Source: Chitinophagaceae bacterium
GTDB lineage: Bacteria; Bacteroidota; Bacteroidia; Chitinophagales; Chitinophagaceae
Length of the DNA: 64,000 nt
Assembly: GCA_016720775.1 (NCBI GenBank)
Contig: JADKJX010000007.1
Span: 186,001 to 250,000 of the forward strand
Reading direction: 5' to 3'
Position numbers and translations under genes: made by a program. Under the pieces are notes generated by a model. That model did no database searches. It was not told the DNA's origin and worked only from the letters and a program-made list of their open reading frames with translations. Below are positions 17,842 to 26,602 of this stretch, one piece after another (the first letter of the stretch is position 1; every line of letters begins with the position of its first letter).

Positions 17842-19230
17842 CTAATTCAATATTTTCATTTCACCCTTCTGCCCGGTATTGATGAACCATGCCCTCGTTA
17901 CTTTACCGCTGTTATCCACTTCAAACTCTATTTGCCGGTCGGTACCATCGCCGTAAAAGAATTTTGTTTCCGATTCGGGTTTTAATTCAATGTCGGTTCC
18001 ATTTCTGCGGCGCCAGAGTTTATTATCTTTTTTGATGAACTCCAGCGTGAGAAATGCAACGTACTTTCCAACGTAGCGATCGAGCAAGGCCGGATCAATT
18101 TTTATTTCCTTGTGTTCATAAGGCATCAGAATATCTTCATCGGCCAGTATTGATTCAATACCTGCCCTGATTTGGCCACTCAGTGTTTCATTATTGGAAA
18201 GAGCGATGATGGTTTCATCAATATCCGTGCGGCGAACGACCAGGGTGCTGTATCCCGGCCAGCCACCCGTATGTGAAATAACTTTCCCCCTCGGCGACTT
18301 CGGCTGCACCATTACACCGAAACCATAAAAATTTGCTGAATCTCTTGGCGACATCTGTACCAATGGCGAAAGCATTTCATCAAGGGTTGCTTTGCTTACC
18401 AGTTTATTTGTGTACAAGGCCCGGTCCCATTTAAGCAGGTCGCCGGTAGTAGAGTTTACGCAGCCATCACCTACAATGCCGTCGAGGTAATACACATAAT
18501 CGAATTTTGGCAGGCTATCCGGTAAAATATAACGCTTCAGGCTGTCGGAATAAACGAACCCAAGTGCGTAGTTTGCCGGTATCTTCCCGGTAGTGCGGCG
18601 GCTGTTATAAATAAATGTATGCGTCATACCCAGCGGCTGAAAAATAAATCTTGTCAAAAATTTTTCATAATCCGTTCCCCAGGTCTTTTCAATGATGGAA
18701 GCCAGCACGGCATAGCCGGTATTGCTGTACTGCCATTTGCTGCCGGGCATAAAAAGCAGTGTATCCTTTCGCTGTTTCAGCATTTCCAGTACGTCTTTAT
18801 TGAAGGCGATCTTTTTATGATCCCAATTCTTTTCAAACTGCTCTTCATACTCAGGCAGCCCGGAAGTATGGGTAAGCAGGTTGCGGACGGTAATATTCTC
18901 GTAAGGAAAATCGGGGAAAAATCTTTTCACATTGTCGTCATAGGTCAACTGCCTTCTTTCTTTGAGGATCATGATGGCCATGGCGGTGAACTGTTTGGAA
19001 ACAGAGGCCAGTTCAAAAGCAGTGCTGTCATTCAGTTTTCTTTTTGAATTGAAGTCGGCAAAGCCAAGGTCCTGCTGGTAAATAATATTTCCACCCTTTG
19101 CAACGAGTACGTTTCCGTTAAAGCGAAAATAATCATGCTGACCGGTCATGAACTGTTTTAGTAAAGCCGGGTAATTTTTTTGTGCAGCTAAAGAAAACGG
19201 CAGTAATAAAAGAAGGATGATTTTTTTCAT
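17842..19230 (-). CDS. Serine beta-lactamase-fold hydrolase (class C-like)
   Basis: A 462-residue secreted protein (signal peptide ending SLAAQ). The active-site SxxK is S76-V-S-K79 (ELASVSKQF), YxN is in WQYSNTGY, and the third motif is HTGGWPG. After the roughly 350-residue catalytic domain there is a C-terminal lipocalin-like extension of about 100 residues (LDRYVGKYVAF), seen in many esterase/D-aminopeptidase-type members. It is more likely an esterase or peptidase than a resistance enzyme; that is inference from the family. Confidence 0.87.
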   Translation of the reverse strand: MKKIILLLLLPFSLAAQKNYPALLKQFMTGQHDYFRFNGNVLVAKGGNIIYQQDLGFADFNSKRKLNDSTAFELASVSKQFTAMAIMILKERRQLTYDDNVKRFFPDFPYENITVRNLLTHTSGLPEYEEQFEKNWDHKKIAFNKDVLEMLKQRKDTLLFMPGSKWQYSNTGYAVLASIIEKTWGTDYEKFLTRFIFQPLGMTHTFIYNSRRTTGKIPANYALGFVYSDSLKRYILPDSLPKFDYVYYLDGIVGDGCVNSTTGDLLKWDRALYTNKLVSKATLDEMLSPLVQMSPRDSANFYGFGVMVQPKSPRGKVISHTGGWPGYSTLVVRRTDIDETIIALSNNETLSGQIRAGIESILADEDILMPYEHKEIKIDPALLDRYVGKYVAFLTLEFIKKDNKLWRRRNGTDIELKPESETKFFYGDGTDRQIEFEVDNSGKVTRAWFINTGQKGEMKILN

Positions 19231-19257
19231 TTTTGTTATTTAATAAATAAGGTTGTT

Positions 19258-19320
19258 TTATTCCTGTTGATATTCTTTTTTCAAAGTGTTGATCAAACTA
19301 CGCTTTATTTTCTTCCATTC
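19258..19320 (-). pseudogene. C-terminal remnant of a fifth DUF6090 gene
   Basis: Read on the minus strand this gives EWKKIKRSLINTLKKEYQQE followed by TAA, matching the family C-terminus (compare INDLKKEYHLE in paralogue 1). No start or domain precedes it. Six bases further upstream the palindromic repeat at 19326 begins. The gene body is therefore missing, with the repeat sitting at the break, just upstream of the beta-lactamase-fold gene. Confidence 0.6.
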
Positions 19321-19325
19321 TTTAT

Positions 19326-19410
19326 TTGGCTAAAGCCAATTTCCCTTTTATTTTGGTCCACCGGCTGAAGCCTGTGGCAATTCATGAATTGCCTCCGGCT
19401 TTAGCTCGAG
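19326..19410. repeat. Composite GGCTWAAGCC palindromic repeat
   Basis: Contains TTGGCTAAAGCCAA (19326-19339), then CACCGGCTGAAGCCTGTGG, a central palindrome GGCAATTCATGAATTGCC and an outer CCGGCTTTAGC. The arrangement of nested and inverted GGCTNAAGCC units repeats that at 6294 and 61198. It lies between the DUF6090 remnant and the DUF418 gene end. Confidence 0.7.
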
Positions 19411-19453
19411 GACTACTGAATTTTTATGTTCTTGGCTTTTGCCCTGTTCAATA

Positions 19454-20710
19454 TTAATAGTCCGGTGATTTTTTTCTGAATGATTGCCATTTTTTATACG
19501 TAGCACTTCGCCATATCCATTCCACCGGCCCGTAGTTAAAATAGTTTAGCCAGGCGGTGCTGATGATGATCTGCATAATGAATACAAGTATCCCGAAGCC
19601 GGTATAATACACAGGCCCCACTTGCCCTGTGTAACCAAGTCCGGCCCCAAGGAATACAAAATTGCCGATGAGCGACTGCATCAGGTAATTACTGAATGCC
19701 ATCTTACCAACGGGCGCCAGGATGGATAATATTTTTTTCCCAACAGTTGTTTGAAAACTTAACATAAATAATCCGACATAAGCCATTGCAAGCGGCGCCA
19801 CGCCCAATGCATAGGCAATGGTTTGATACAGGCCTTTTGTTTTCAGGTTAAAATAATCATCCATAAAATAGGTCATGTAGCGGGCCAGGTAAAAATTGGA
19901 AGGCAGCCCAATAATAAGGCCGATGCCGATGACCCAGTATATGATCTTTTTATTTTGAGCGATGTTTTTATAAAAGTCTGACCGGCCCAATGCATAGCCA
20001 ATTAAGAACATGCCCAGTACCTTGGGGATGCGGCTTACAAAAAATAAATAGCCATACCGGTAAAAGAAACCGGCGAGGTTCCCTTTGAAGATGTCCCACC
20101 AATTTGCATGTTTTGCAAATTCCCGGTAGCTCTCTTCGCTGCTCACACCCGTCAGGAAGGTATCTACTTTCTGCCCGGTCAGGAATAAAATACCTGCCGG
20201 TGTATTCATCCATTGCCAGTAAGACTTGGCAGCATATAGAGCGATGGGAAGTAATACCAGGCAAATACCGGTTATCACTAATGTTTTGTTGGAGAATTTC
20301 CGAAAGGGCAACAGGAGAAAGCCGAGCAAGGCATAAAAGAAAACGATATCACCCGGCCATATCATCAGATGCACGGCGCCCAGCAGCAGCATGAACAAGA
20401 GCCTTCTTTTTACGGTTGGCAATGCATTAATGTCTTTTGCAGCCGCCCGTTTAAATTGCAGTGCAATGCCCCAACCAAATAAAAGACTGAAGATGGAATA
20501 GAATTTTCCTTCAATGAACATGTGGTGGAGGAAGGTCATTTTGTGATCCCAGCCGTCTAATAAAAAAGGCCCGGTTAAATGGGCACTTTCGTTGTAACCG
20601 CTGAATCCGGCGCCCAGGTTGGCAATAAAAATACCCAGGATGGCAAAGCCCCTGAGTACATCCATAAAAATTTCTCTTTCATTGGTCTGAACAGGCGTTA
20701 ATGTTTGCAT
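19454..20710 (-). CDS. DUF418 (YeiB-like) membrane protein
   Basis: A 418-residue integral membrane protein with about nine hydrophobic helices. FMDVLRGFAILGIFIANLG is the family start, and the C-terminal DUF418 domain includes PVGKMAFSNYLMQSLIG and WLNYFNYGPVEWIWRS. YeiB-like proteins are predicted transporters or membrane acyl-group enzymes related to DUF1624; the role is not established. It would be the first gene of the co-directional cluster running to 6.3 kb, separated from the next intact gene by the repeat and DUF6090 remnant. Confidence 0.88.
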   Translation of the reverse strand: MQTLTPVQTNEREIFMDVLRGFAILGIFIANLGAGFSGYNESAHLTGPFLLDGWDHKMTFLHHMFIEGKFYSIFSLLFGWGIALQFKRAAAKDINALPTVKRRLLFMLLLGAVHLMIWPGDIVFFYALLGFLLLPFRKFSNKTLVITGICLVLLPIALYAAKSYWQWMNTPAGILFLTGQKVDTFLTGVSSEESYREFAKHANWWDIFKGNLAGFFYRYGYLFFVSRIPKVLGMFLIGYALGRSDFYKNIAQNKKIIYWVIGIGLIIGLPSNFYLARYMTYFMDDYFNLKTKGLYQTIAYALGVAPLAMAYVGLFMLSFQTTVGKKILSILAPVGKMAFSNYLMQSLIGNFVFLGAGLGYTGQVGPVYYTGFGILVFIMQIIISTAWLNYFNYGPVEWIWRSATYKKWQSFRKKSPDY

Positions 20711-20913
20711 ACAGTAGTTGGTTAAAGGCTGATTATTTCAGATCATCCTGTAATGTGAGAGGAGCAAGGCCAGCAGTATTACATGGGGTGGGGACCGGAT
20801 AACAACCGGATAGTTGTAACCATCTTTAAAGAAACAAATTTTAATGCATACTGCAAAGTAAAACCTTACATATCAGGAGGATAACTAAGAAGAGGAATTT
20901 GCAGGGGACAGTT

Positions 20914-21303
20914 TTATTCTGATAAGCCCTGCTGCCGCAGAAAAGATAATTTATCCCAATAGCCACGTTGGAATATTATTTTATCATCAATGATGTGAAA
21001 GAAGCCGCAGCCTCTTAAGCCAAGGGGATCTCTCCATTCCAGCATGGCCCATTCACCATCCTGGAAAATATTTTCGGGAATGCAGACCATGCTGGCCCGG
21101 GCAAACTCCGTGGCGAACATTTGTTTGATGGCTTCTTTGCCTACCAGGGGATCGGTCACTACCTGGTGGTTGATGGCATCATCGGCATAGAATGCAGCAA
21201 GTGCTTCGGCATCTGCCCTGTTAAATACGTCCACCCATTTTTTACAAGTTCTCTTGGTTCCATAAAATGGTTTTAGCCTGTTGATAAAGAAACGAGGTAT
21301 CAT
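20914..21303 (-). CDS. SnoaL-like/NTF2-fold protein
   Basis: A 129-residue protein with the SnoaL-like pattern: WVDVFNRADAEALAAFYADDAINHQV, given by its ends WVDVF and DDAINHQV, then a sheet with AMLEWRDPLGLRGCGFFHI and IIFQRGYWDKLSFL. Such proteins act as small isomerases or cyclases, or as ligand-binding modules; the substrate is unknown. The basic first 20 residues are unlike the family and the true start may be the Met-less region near 21250. It begins one base from the stop of the next upstream gene. Confidence 0.7.
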   Translation of the reverse strand: MIPRFFINRLKPFYGTKRTCKKWVDVFNRADAEALAAFYADDAINHQVVTDPLVGKEAIKQMFATEFARASMVCIPENIFQDGEWAMLEWRDPLGLRGCGFFHIIDDKIIFQRGYWDKLSFLRQQGLSE

Positions 21304-21304
21304 T

Positions 21305-21631
21305 TTATATCATCCTGCTTCCATCTGCATAAACATCCAGCAATGCCTGCAAGCTGTCTTTGAGTGCACCGGATGCGTCATCAAAAAAACTGTCTTTGGT
21401 TTTTTTAGAAGCCTTATTATCTGCAGATTTTTTTATGATCAGCCTTACCCCGTCCAGTTCATCAAAAAATACGGGGATATTTTTTTCATACCAGGTATTC
21501 TCTGCTTCTATTTTTATTAAAAGATCTTCATATTCTGTTACAATGCTGTTGATGTCTTTTATATTTTCCAGGGAATGCCTCCTCGGTATCCTGTTAAATA
21601 AGACTGTTAATGCCGCTGCAGTGGGATTCAT
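21305..21631 (-). CDS. Small hypothetical helical protein
   Basis: A 108-residue soluble protein with no recognised domain, mostly helical and charged (INSIVTEYEDLLIKIEAENTWYEKN, given by its ends INSIV and TWYEKN, and SKKTKDSFFDDASGALKDSL). It has no signal peptide or Cys motif. It is probably cotranscribed with the SnoaL-like gene, whose ATG follows its stop almost at once. The 164 bp upstream, to rluD, hold nothing recognisable. Confidence 0.5.
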   Translation of the reverse strand: MNPTAAALTVLFNRIPRRHSLENIKDINSIVTEYEDLLIKIEAENTWYEKNIPVFFDELDGVRLIIKKSADNKASKKTKDSFFDDASGALKDSLQALLDVYADGSRMI

Positions 21632-21795
21632 TTACTCAATTTGTTTTAACGATGAAGACAAATGTACAGCAAAGGAGAGTAGGAAAATGCCGGGTATATG
21701 CCGCAATAAAATTTTTGAGTACAGGGAGAAGGATTTTATTTTGTTATCTTTTATCAACTGGTCAAAGCGATCCTTCTTCATAATAAGAACCCGGA

Positions 21796-22851
21796 TCAAT
21801 GTTCTTTATGTCCCACATAATTCCGCCACTTTTCAATTACCGCACGCATGTCTTCGGGCAACTCCGCTTCAAAGTGCACCGGTTTTTGTGTGGCCGGGTG
21901 TATAAAGCCCAGTTCTCTTGCATGCAGGGCGTGGCGTGGACAAAGAAGAAAACAATTATCTACAAATTGTTTGTACCTGGTAAACACGGTTCCTTTTACA
22001 ATGCGGTCGCCGCCATAAAAATCATCATTGAACAGCGGGTGGCCGATCAACTGCATGTGCACCCGTATCTGGTGGGTTCTTCCTGTTTCCAACCGGCACT
22101 CAACAAGGGTTACATAATTTAACCGTTCTAAAACCTTGTAATGTGTGATGGCGTCTTTACCATGGTCACCATCGGGGTAGGCGGTAAACAGTTTGCGGAA
22201 ACGCTGGTGCCTGCCCACGTGTGCAACGATGGTGCCTTCGTCTTTTTCCACATCGCCCCAAACCAATGCAATGTACCGGCGGTGTACGGTATGGTTGAAA
22301 AATTGTTTGGCAAGACTCGTCATCGCCTTTTGCGTTTTTGCCATCACCAGCAAGCCGGTAGTGTTTTTATCGATGCGGTGCACCAATCCAAAACGGGGCA
22401 GATCATTTTCATCCAGTTCGGGGTTCTGTTGTCTTAAATGGTAAGCCACGGCATTCACCAATGTACCGTTGGGATTTCCACTGCCGGGGTGCACCACCAT
22501 GCCCGCCGGCTTATTGATGATGAGGATGGATTCGTCTTCGTAGGTGATGGACAGCGGAATGTCTTGCGGAATGATATCGCTGCTTTCCGGCGAACGGCTG
22601 TCGAAGACAACGATCTTATCCTTTGGCTTTACTTTATAATTGGTCTTTACCGGTTTTTCATTCACCAGCACCCTTTCATTGTCGATGGCCTGCTGGATTT
22701 TGTTCCGGGTGGCACCTTCTATCCGGGTCATCAGGAATTTATCAATACGAAGGGGCTCCTGGCCTTTGTCGATGGTGAGGGTCAGCTTTTCGTACAGCTC
22801 TTCCGAGTCGCTTATTTCTATTTCTTCTTCGGTCATAAAGTCATTAGTCAT
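21796..22851 (-). CDS. rluD: 23S rRNA pseudouridine synthase RluD family
   Basis: A 351-residue enzyme with an N-terminal S4 RNA-binding domain (about 25-90; RIDKFLMTRIEGATRNKIQQ) and an RluA-family catalytic domain. The catalytic Asp is in GLVHRIDKNTTGLLVMAKT; TGRTHQIRVH is also present. It makes pseudouridines in 23S rRNA helix 69, needed for ribosome assembly. The start is uncertain: ATG at 22851 lies in a (GTCATTA)n repeat, and the next ATG at 22836 (MTEEEIE) is equally possible. Confidence 0.92.
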   Translation of the reverse strand: MTNDFMTEEEIEISDSEELYEKLTLTIDKGQEPLRIDKFLMTRIEGATRNKIQQAIDNERVLVNEKPVKTNYKVKPKDKIVVFDSRSPESSDIIPQDIPLSITYEDESILIINKPAGMVVHPGSGNPNGTLVNAVAYHLRQQNPELDENDLPRFGLVHRIDKNTTGLLVMAKTQKAMTSLAKQFFNHTVHRRYIALVWGDVEKDEGTIVAHVGRHQRFRKLFTAYPDGDHGKDAITHYKVLERLNYVTLVECRLETGRTHQIRVHMQLIGHPLFNDDFYGGDRIVKGTVFTRYKQFVDNCFLLCPRHALHARELGFIHPATQKPVHFEAELPEDMRAVIEKWRNYVGHKEH

Positions 22852-22872
22852 TAGTCATTAGTCATTAGTCAT
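22841..22872. repeat. Tandem 7-bp repeat (GTCATTA)n over the rluD start
   Basis: About four consecutive copies of GTCATTA, ending GTCATAG. On the minus strand it reads as repeated ATGACTA, so the ATG of the annotated rluD start is part of the repeat. Copy-number change would alter the leader, and possibly the start, of rluD. Confidence 0.85.
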
Positions 22873-22955
22873 AGTGGAGCTTTAATAATAAGAGCTCAGA
22901 ATGACAAATGACCAATGGCTTGTTTTATTTTATCTTTGCAAATTAAAACATTGCA

Positions 22956-23711
22956 GTGGATAAGCAGACAGTGATATTTAAAGACCTGGGCATTATTGAG
23001 TATAAAGCCGCCTGGGATCAGCAGGAGGAGTTGTTGCAGGAGAATGTAAGGATCAAGTCGGCAATGCGTAATGAGCAGGAAGTTGTTGTCAATGGTCATT
23101 CTTCATTAGCCAGTGAGTTCCCAACCTCAAACCACAAACCTCAAACCACAAACTACTTCCTGCTTTGTGAACACCCCCCTGTGTATACGTTGGGCAAAAG
23201 CGGCAAAAAAGAACATGTGCTGATGAGTGATGATGAACTGGCCGAGAACAATATCGCTTTCTTCAATACCAACAGGGGAGGAGACATTACCTTTCATGGC
23301 CTGCAACAGATAGTAGGTTATCCCATCCTTGACCTGGAAAAATATGCGACCGACATAGGCAGATATTTACGAAACCTGGAAGAAGTGATCATCCTCACGA
23401 TTGCTGAGTATGGAATAAGAGGAGAACGGAGTAAAGGCGAAACGGGTGTCTGGATAGATGCCGGTATTCCGGGTAAGGAAAGAAAGATATGCGCCATTGG
23501 GGTACGTTGCAGCCGCTGGATAACGATGCATGGCTTTGCCCTGAATGTAAATACCGACCTGGGTTACTTTAATAATATCATTCCCTGCGGCATACAAAAC
23601 AAACAGGTTACTTCCATTGAAAGAGAACTGGGCCAGGCTGTGGATTATGCCGAAACAAAGGAGAAAGTAAAAAGGAATTTTGAAAAAGTGTTCGACTCTG
23701 TATTAAACTGA
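22956..23711 (+). CDS. lipB: Octanoyl-[acyl-carrier-protein] transferase LipB
   Basis: A 251-residue enzyme that transfers octanoyl groups from ACP to lipoyl domains of dehydrogenase complexes. [20 protein letters not shown] is the signature; [13 protein letters not shown] has the catalytic Cys, and [21 protein letters not shown] the Lys. The GTG start at 22956 has a TATCTTTG (-7-like) box 17 bp upstream. Residues of the type [11 protein letters not shown] come from an in-frame heptad DNA repeat (23122-23153) inserted before [12 protein letters not shown], where family members normally have a short loop. Confidence 0.92.
   Translation: MDKQTVIFKDLGIIEYKAAWDQQEELLQENVRIKSAMRNEQEVVVNGHSSLASEFPTSNHKPQTTNYFLLCEHPPVYTLGKSGKKEHVLMSDDELAENNIAFFNTNRGGDITFHGLQQIVGYPILDLEKYATDIGRYLRNLEEVIILTIAEYGIRGERSKGETGVWIDAGIPGKERKICAIGVRCSRWITMHGFALNVNTDLGYFNNIIPCGIQNKQVTSIERELGQAVDYAETKEKVKRNFEKVFDSVLN
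23122..23153 (-). repeat. GTTTGNR heptad repeat inside lipB
   Basis: Read on the minus strand: GTTTGTG GTTTGAG GTTTGTG GTTTGAG GTTG, four and a half heptads. The same unit occurs at 13416-13447 (inside DUF6090 paralogue 1), 51902-51932 and 52053-52079 (intergenic). It is in frame in lipB and adds about ten residues. Confidence 0.75.
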
Positions 23712-23715
23712 GCAG

Positions 23716-24591
23716 TTAGTTCTTCCCGTCTTTTGGGATAAAGATTTTATTCTTCTCGATCATCCTGCCGTTATCGAACAATTCAAAGTAAAACCAGCCG
23801 GCGTGCAGGAAATTCACTTTTTCAATGATCAGGTAATTTTCCCTTACCCGGTTCAGCTCAAACAAAAAATTATCCGCCTCATCAAAAAACTTAATGCTGT
23901 ATTTCCTGTTGTCGGCATTTGAAAGGTTTATCACAATGTTATTATCCCGGCCTGTGTAAATGCGCCGGCTGGGGTAGGTGATGGCATCTTCTTTTTCAAC
24001 AGGAACCGGTTCCGGTTCTTCTGATTTAAGTTCCTGTTCTTTTTTAGCCTTATTATTTTTCGTAACAGGCTCTTTCTCTTTTTTCCCCTTCCTGCCTTTT
24101 TTTGAAACAGGAGTTTTTTCTTTTTCGACAGGCTCTGTTTTTTTATCTATGAGCATAACCGGTTTTGTTTCCTTCAGCGGTTGTTTCAACATATCTGCCC
24201 TTTTAAAGGGATCAACCACGGTTTCCTGGGTAAAGAGCGGCAGTGGCGGCGGAATATCCTTTACGGGCCTCGTTGCCTCCGTGAAAATATAATCGCCGCC
24301 ATCGAAAGAAATAAAAAGGCGGTAATACATTTTGTTATAGGGCGGCACTTCATCCACAAAACCGTTCTCGGCATTTTGCGGATTGAGTACGGTGCCGATG
24401 GTGGAGAAATTCTTTAAACTGTCGAACGAACGCTGGATATTGATGGTCTTTACTTCAAGCGGGTATTGGTTGCGCCAGCTTACGATGATCTTACCGCTGA
24501 AATTCTTTACCGTAATGGCGGGGAGTATTTCCTGGGCAGAAAGACTGCCGGCAGAAAAGACAAATACCAGGAAGTAAAAAATTTTACGCAT
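23716..24591 (-). CDS. Secreted protein with Lys/Glu-rich linker, function unknown
   Basis: A 291-residue protein with a signal peptide (cut after GSLSAQ). Residues 25-115 look like a fibronectin III-type beta sandwich (IIVSWRNQYPLEVKTINIQRS, given by its ends IIVSW and INIQRS; MYYRLFISFDGGDYIF). Residues 150-200 are a highly charged Lys/Glu/Pro linker, and a second beta domain (YSIKFFDEADNFLFEL) ends the protein. It is probably periplasmic or surface-bound. A TATATTTG box lies on the minus strand at 24631-24638. It converges with lipB, 4 bp apart. Confidence 0.6.
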   Translation of the reverse strand: MRKIFYFLVFVFSAGSLSAQEILPAITVKNFSGKIIVSWRNQYPLEVKTINIQRSFDSLKNFSTIGTVLNPQNAENGFVDEVPPYNKMYYRLFISFDGGDYIFTEATRPVKDIPPPLPLFTQETVVDPFKRADMLKQPLKETKPVMLIDKKTEPVEKEKTPVSKKGRKGKKEKEPVTKNNKAKKEQELKSEEPEPVPVEKEDAITYPSRRIYTGRDNNIVINLSNADNRKYSIKFFDEADNFLFELNRVRENYLIIEKVNFLHAGWFYFELFDNGRMIEKNKIFIPKDGKN

Positions 24592-24651
24592 AGGCAGTAA
24601 ACGAAAATAAAGCGGTTATGTTTTGCCTGACAAATATAAGGACTGTAATAA

Positions 24652-25557
24652 TCAGAAATTTAATGTATTTGCCGGCAAGGACCTGTTCCCCTGCAGTCCG
24701 CCGGTATGCAGGCAAAGGATATTACTGCCTTTGGGAAAATGATCTTTTTTTACCTGGTCTGTTACTGCATAAAACATTTTGGCGGTGTACACGAAGTCGA
24801 GCGGCAATTGATACTGTTGCCAGCATTGATTCATGAATTGGATGAGTTCACCGGTTTTTTTGGCGTATCCCCCAAAATGATAATCATCCAGCAACTCAAA
24901 ATTACCCGGCAGGGTTTTGTACCCGGTTAAATACTGTAATCTTTGTTCCATGTCTGTCATGCCTTTTAATACAGGAATGCCGATTATTTTTTGGAATGGT
25001 TCGGCAGCCATTAGCAAGCCTGCCAATGTAGTGGCCGTGCCCATGGCTGTGCAAATGTGTGAATAGTTCTTACTGGTGAGTTCCATGATGAGTGCGGCAC
25101 CTTTGGCACCGAGTGGATGGTAGCCACCTTCGGGAACAAGGATCCATTCGCCAAATTCATTTTTCAATGACTGGATAAATTCTGCATTATCATTTTGGGC
25201 ATATTGCTGCCGGGAAATAAATTTCAGTTGCATGCCGTCATTCAGGCATTGCTGTAAAGTATGAGAAAGCTCAGCTGGTTCTTCTCCTCTTACAATACCA
25301 ATGCTTTTCAATCCCAGGAATGAACAGGCATAGGCCGTTGCTGCCAGGTGGTTTGACCAGGCACCGCCGAACGTAAGGATGGTTTTATGTGAAGACAGTA
25401 ATGCTTCCTGCAAAAAATAGTGAAGTTTGAACAATTTATTGCCCGATACCACGGGATGGATCTTGTCGAGCCGCAGCACAGAAACGGCAACCTGCTTTTG
25501 CTGGAACTGGTCGTCGGGTAACATTTCAATACCGGCGTTGGAAATATCAAAAAGCAT
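24652..25557 (-). CDS. PLP-dependent ACC deaminase / D-cysteine desulfhydrase family
   Basis: About 300 residues, fold type II PLP enzyme. The PLP Lys is in SGNKLFKLHYFLQEAL; the substrate/PLP loop is TFGGAWSNHLAATA. The PEGGYHPLGAKG and CTAMGTATTLAGL loops are typical of the ACC deaminase/D-cysteine desulfhydrase group. Bacteroidota members more often act on D-amino acids than on ACC; not decidable here. The open frame reaches 25599, but the ATG at 25557 (MLFDISNAG) fits the family start better. Confidence 0.85.
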   Translation of the reverse strand: MLFDISNAGIEMLPDDQFQQKQVAVSVLRLDKIHPVVSGNKLFKLHYFLQEALLSSHKTILTFGGAWSNHLAATAYACSFLGLKSIGIVRGEEPAELSHTLQQCLNDGMQLKFISRQQYAQNDNAEFIQSLKNEFGEWILVPEGGYHPLGAKGAALIMELTSKNYSHICTAMGTATTLAGLLMAAEPFQKIIGIPVLKGMTDMEQRLQYLTGYKTLPGNFELLDDYHFGGYAKKTGELIQFMNQCWQQYQLPLDFVYTAKMFYAVTDQVKKDHFPKGSNILCLHTGGLQGNRSLPANTLNF

Positions 25558-25638
25558 TTTAGCGTTAACTTGGCGGTTTATATTATTTTCGCACTGCAAA
25601 ATTCAGGGATCAAGTTAAACTTTTAATTTTCTTTATAC

Positions 25639-26538
25639 ATGCAACCAACTCTTTTGATCTTAGCCGCAGGAATGGCCAGCCGTTACGGCAGTATGAAACA
25701 GGTTCAGGGCTTTGGCCCTTCGGGGGAAACGATCATGGACTATTCTATCTACGATGCCATACGGGCCGGGTTTGGGAAAGTGGTGTTCATCATCCGTAAA
25801 GATTTTGCCGAAGACTTTAAAGCAAAGTTTGAACCCAAACTGGCTGGAAAGATAAAGACCGAATACGTTTACCAGGAAATGGATTCTTACCTGGGCGAAC
25901 TGAAAGCACCGGCAGAACGGACCAAACCCTGGGGAACAGGCCATGCCGTTCTTTGTGCCAAAGAAGTGATCAACGAACCCTTTGCTGTTATCAATGCCGA
26001 TGATTTTTACGGCCGGGATGCATTTGCAAAAGCGGCTGATTTCCTGAACAACAAGTGTAATGAAAAGCAATATGCCATCATTGGCTACGAACTTGCCAAA
26101 ACATTGAGTGAGCATGGAACCGTAAGCCGGGGCGTTTGCCTGGTAGATGATAAGAATAACCTGGTGAGCATTAAAGAGCGTACCAAAATATATAAGCAGG
26201 ACAGTGACATTGTTTATGAAGATGAAAAGGGGAAACACATGGTGCCGTCCAGTTCCAGCGTGTCTATGAATTTCTGGTGCTTTTATCAGAACCTGTTCCC
26301 GTTCACAGAGAAATTATTTATAGAATTTGTGAAAGAGAACAATGCCAATATCAAGTCGGAGTTTTTTATTCCGTTGATGGCCGAAGATTTTATGCATAAC
26401 CACGGCGGGCATATCAGTGTGATCCCCACTTCATCAAAATGGTTTGGGGTTACATACAAAGAAGATGCACCGGTGGTAAAAGCAAGTGTTGACAGGTTAG
26501 TGGACAGCGGGGAGTACCCGGCATCACTGTGGTCGTAA
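25639..26538 (+). CDS. Sugar-phosphate nucleotidyltransferase-like protein
   Basis: A 299-residue cytoplasmic enzyme of the NTP-transferase family. LILAAGMASRYGSMKQVQGF is the nucleotide-binding signature with the Arg and Lys of the active site; VINADDFYGRDAF supplies the metal Asp. The central part (GTGHAVLCAKEV) matches sugar-1-phosphate uridylyl/guanylyl transferases, and no C-terminal left-handed helix is present. The sugar is unknown. It is followed by a hairpin shared with the convergent protease gene. Confidence 0.82.
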   Translation: MQPTLLILAAGMASRYGSMKQVQGFGPSGETIMDYSIYDAIRAGFGKVVFIIRKDFAEDFKAKFEPKLAGKIKTEYVYQEMDSYLGELKAPAERTKPWGTGHAVLCAKEVINEPFAVINADDFYGRDAFAKAADFLNNKCNEKQYAIIGYELAKTLSEHGTVSRGVCLVDDKNNLVSIKERTKIYKQDSDIVYEDEKGKHMVPSSSSVSMNFWCFYQNLFPFTEKLFIEFVKENNANIKSEFFIPLMAEDFMHNHGGHISVIPTSSKWFGVTYKEDAPVVKASVDRLVDSGEYPASLWS

Positions 26539-26550
26539 TATTTTAAAATA

Positions 26551-26583
26551 AAAAAAAGCTGTTGTGATCAACAGCTTTTTTAC
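26551..26583. terminator. Bidirectional intrinsic terminator
   Basis: The hairpin AAAGCTGTTG-TGAT-CAACAGCTTT is flanked by A's on the left and T's on the right, so it can end transcription from both sides. It lies between the convergent nucleotidyltransferase and protease genes. Confidence 0.85.
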
Positions 26584-26602
26584 AGTTCCCAGGGAGGGTT
26601 TA

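Noticed and set aside
17842..19230. Beta-lactamase-fold gene as an antibiotic-resistance gene
   Set aside because: C-terminal lipocalin-like extension and family resemblance fit esterase/peptidase-type members better; no evidence for lactam hydrolysis.
20711..20913. Possible small RNA or operator (repeated CCGGATA) in the gap before the SnoaL-like gene
   Set aside because: Only two 7-bp copies, no terminator and no promoter-like boxes; nothing firm.
21360..21905. 181-codon open frame on the plus strand
   Set aside because: Lies antisense to the hypothetical gene at 21305 and the end of rluD; composition is unlike a real protein.
25660..26238. 192-codon open frame antisense to the nucleotidyltransferase
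   Set aside because: Shadow of a clearly coding gene with no family features.
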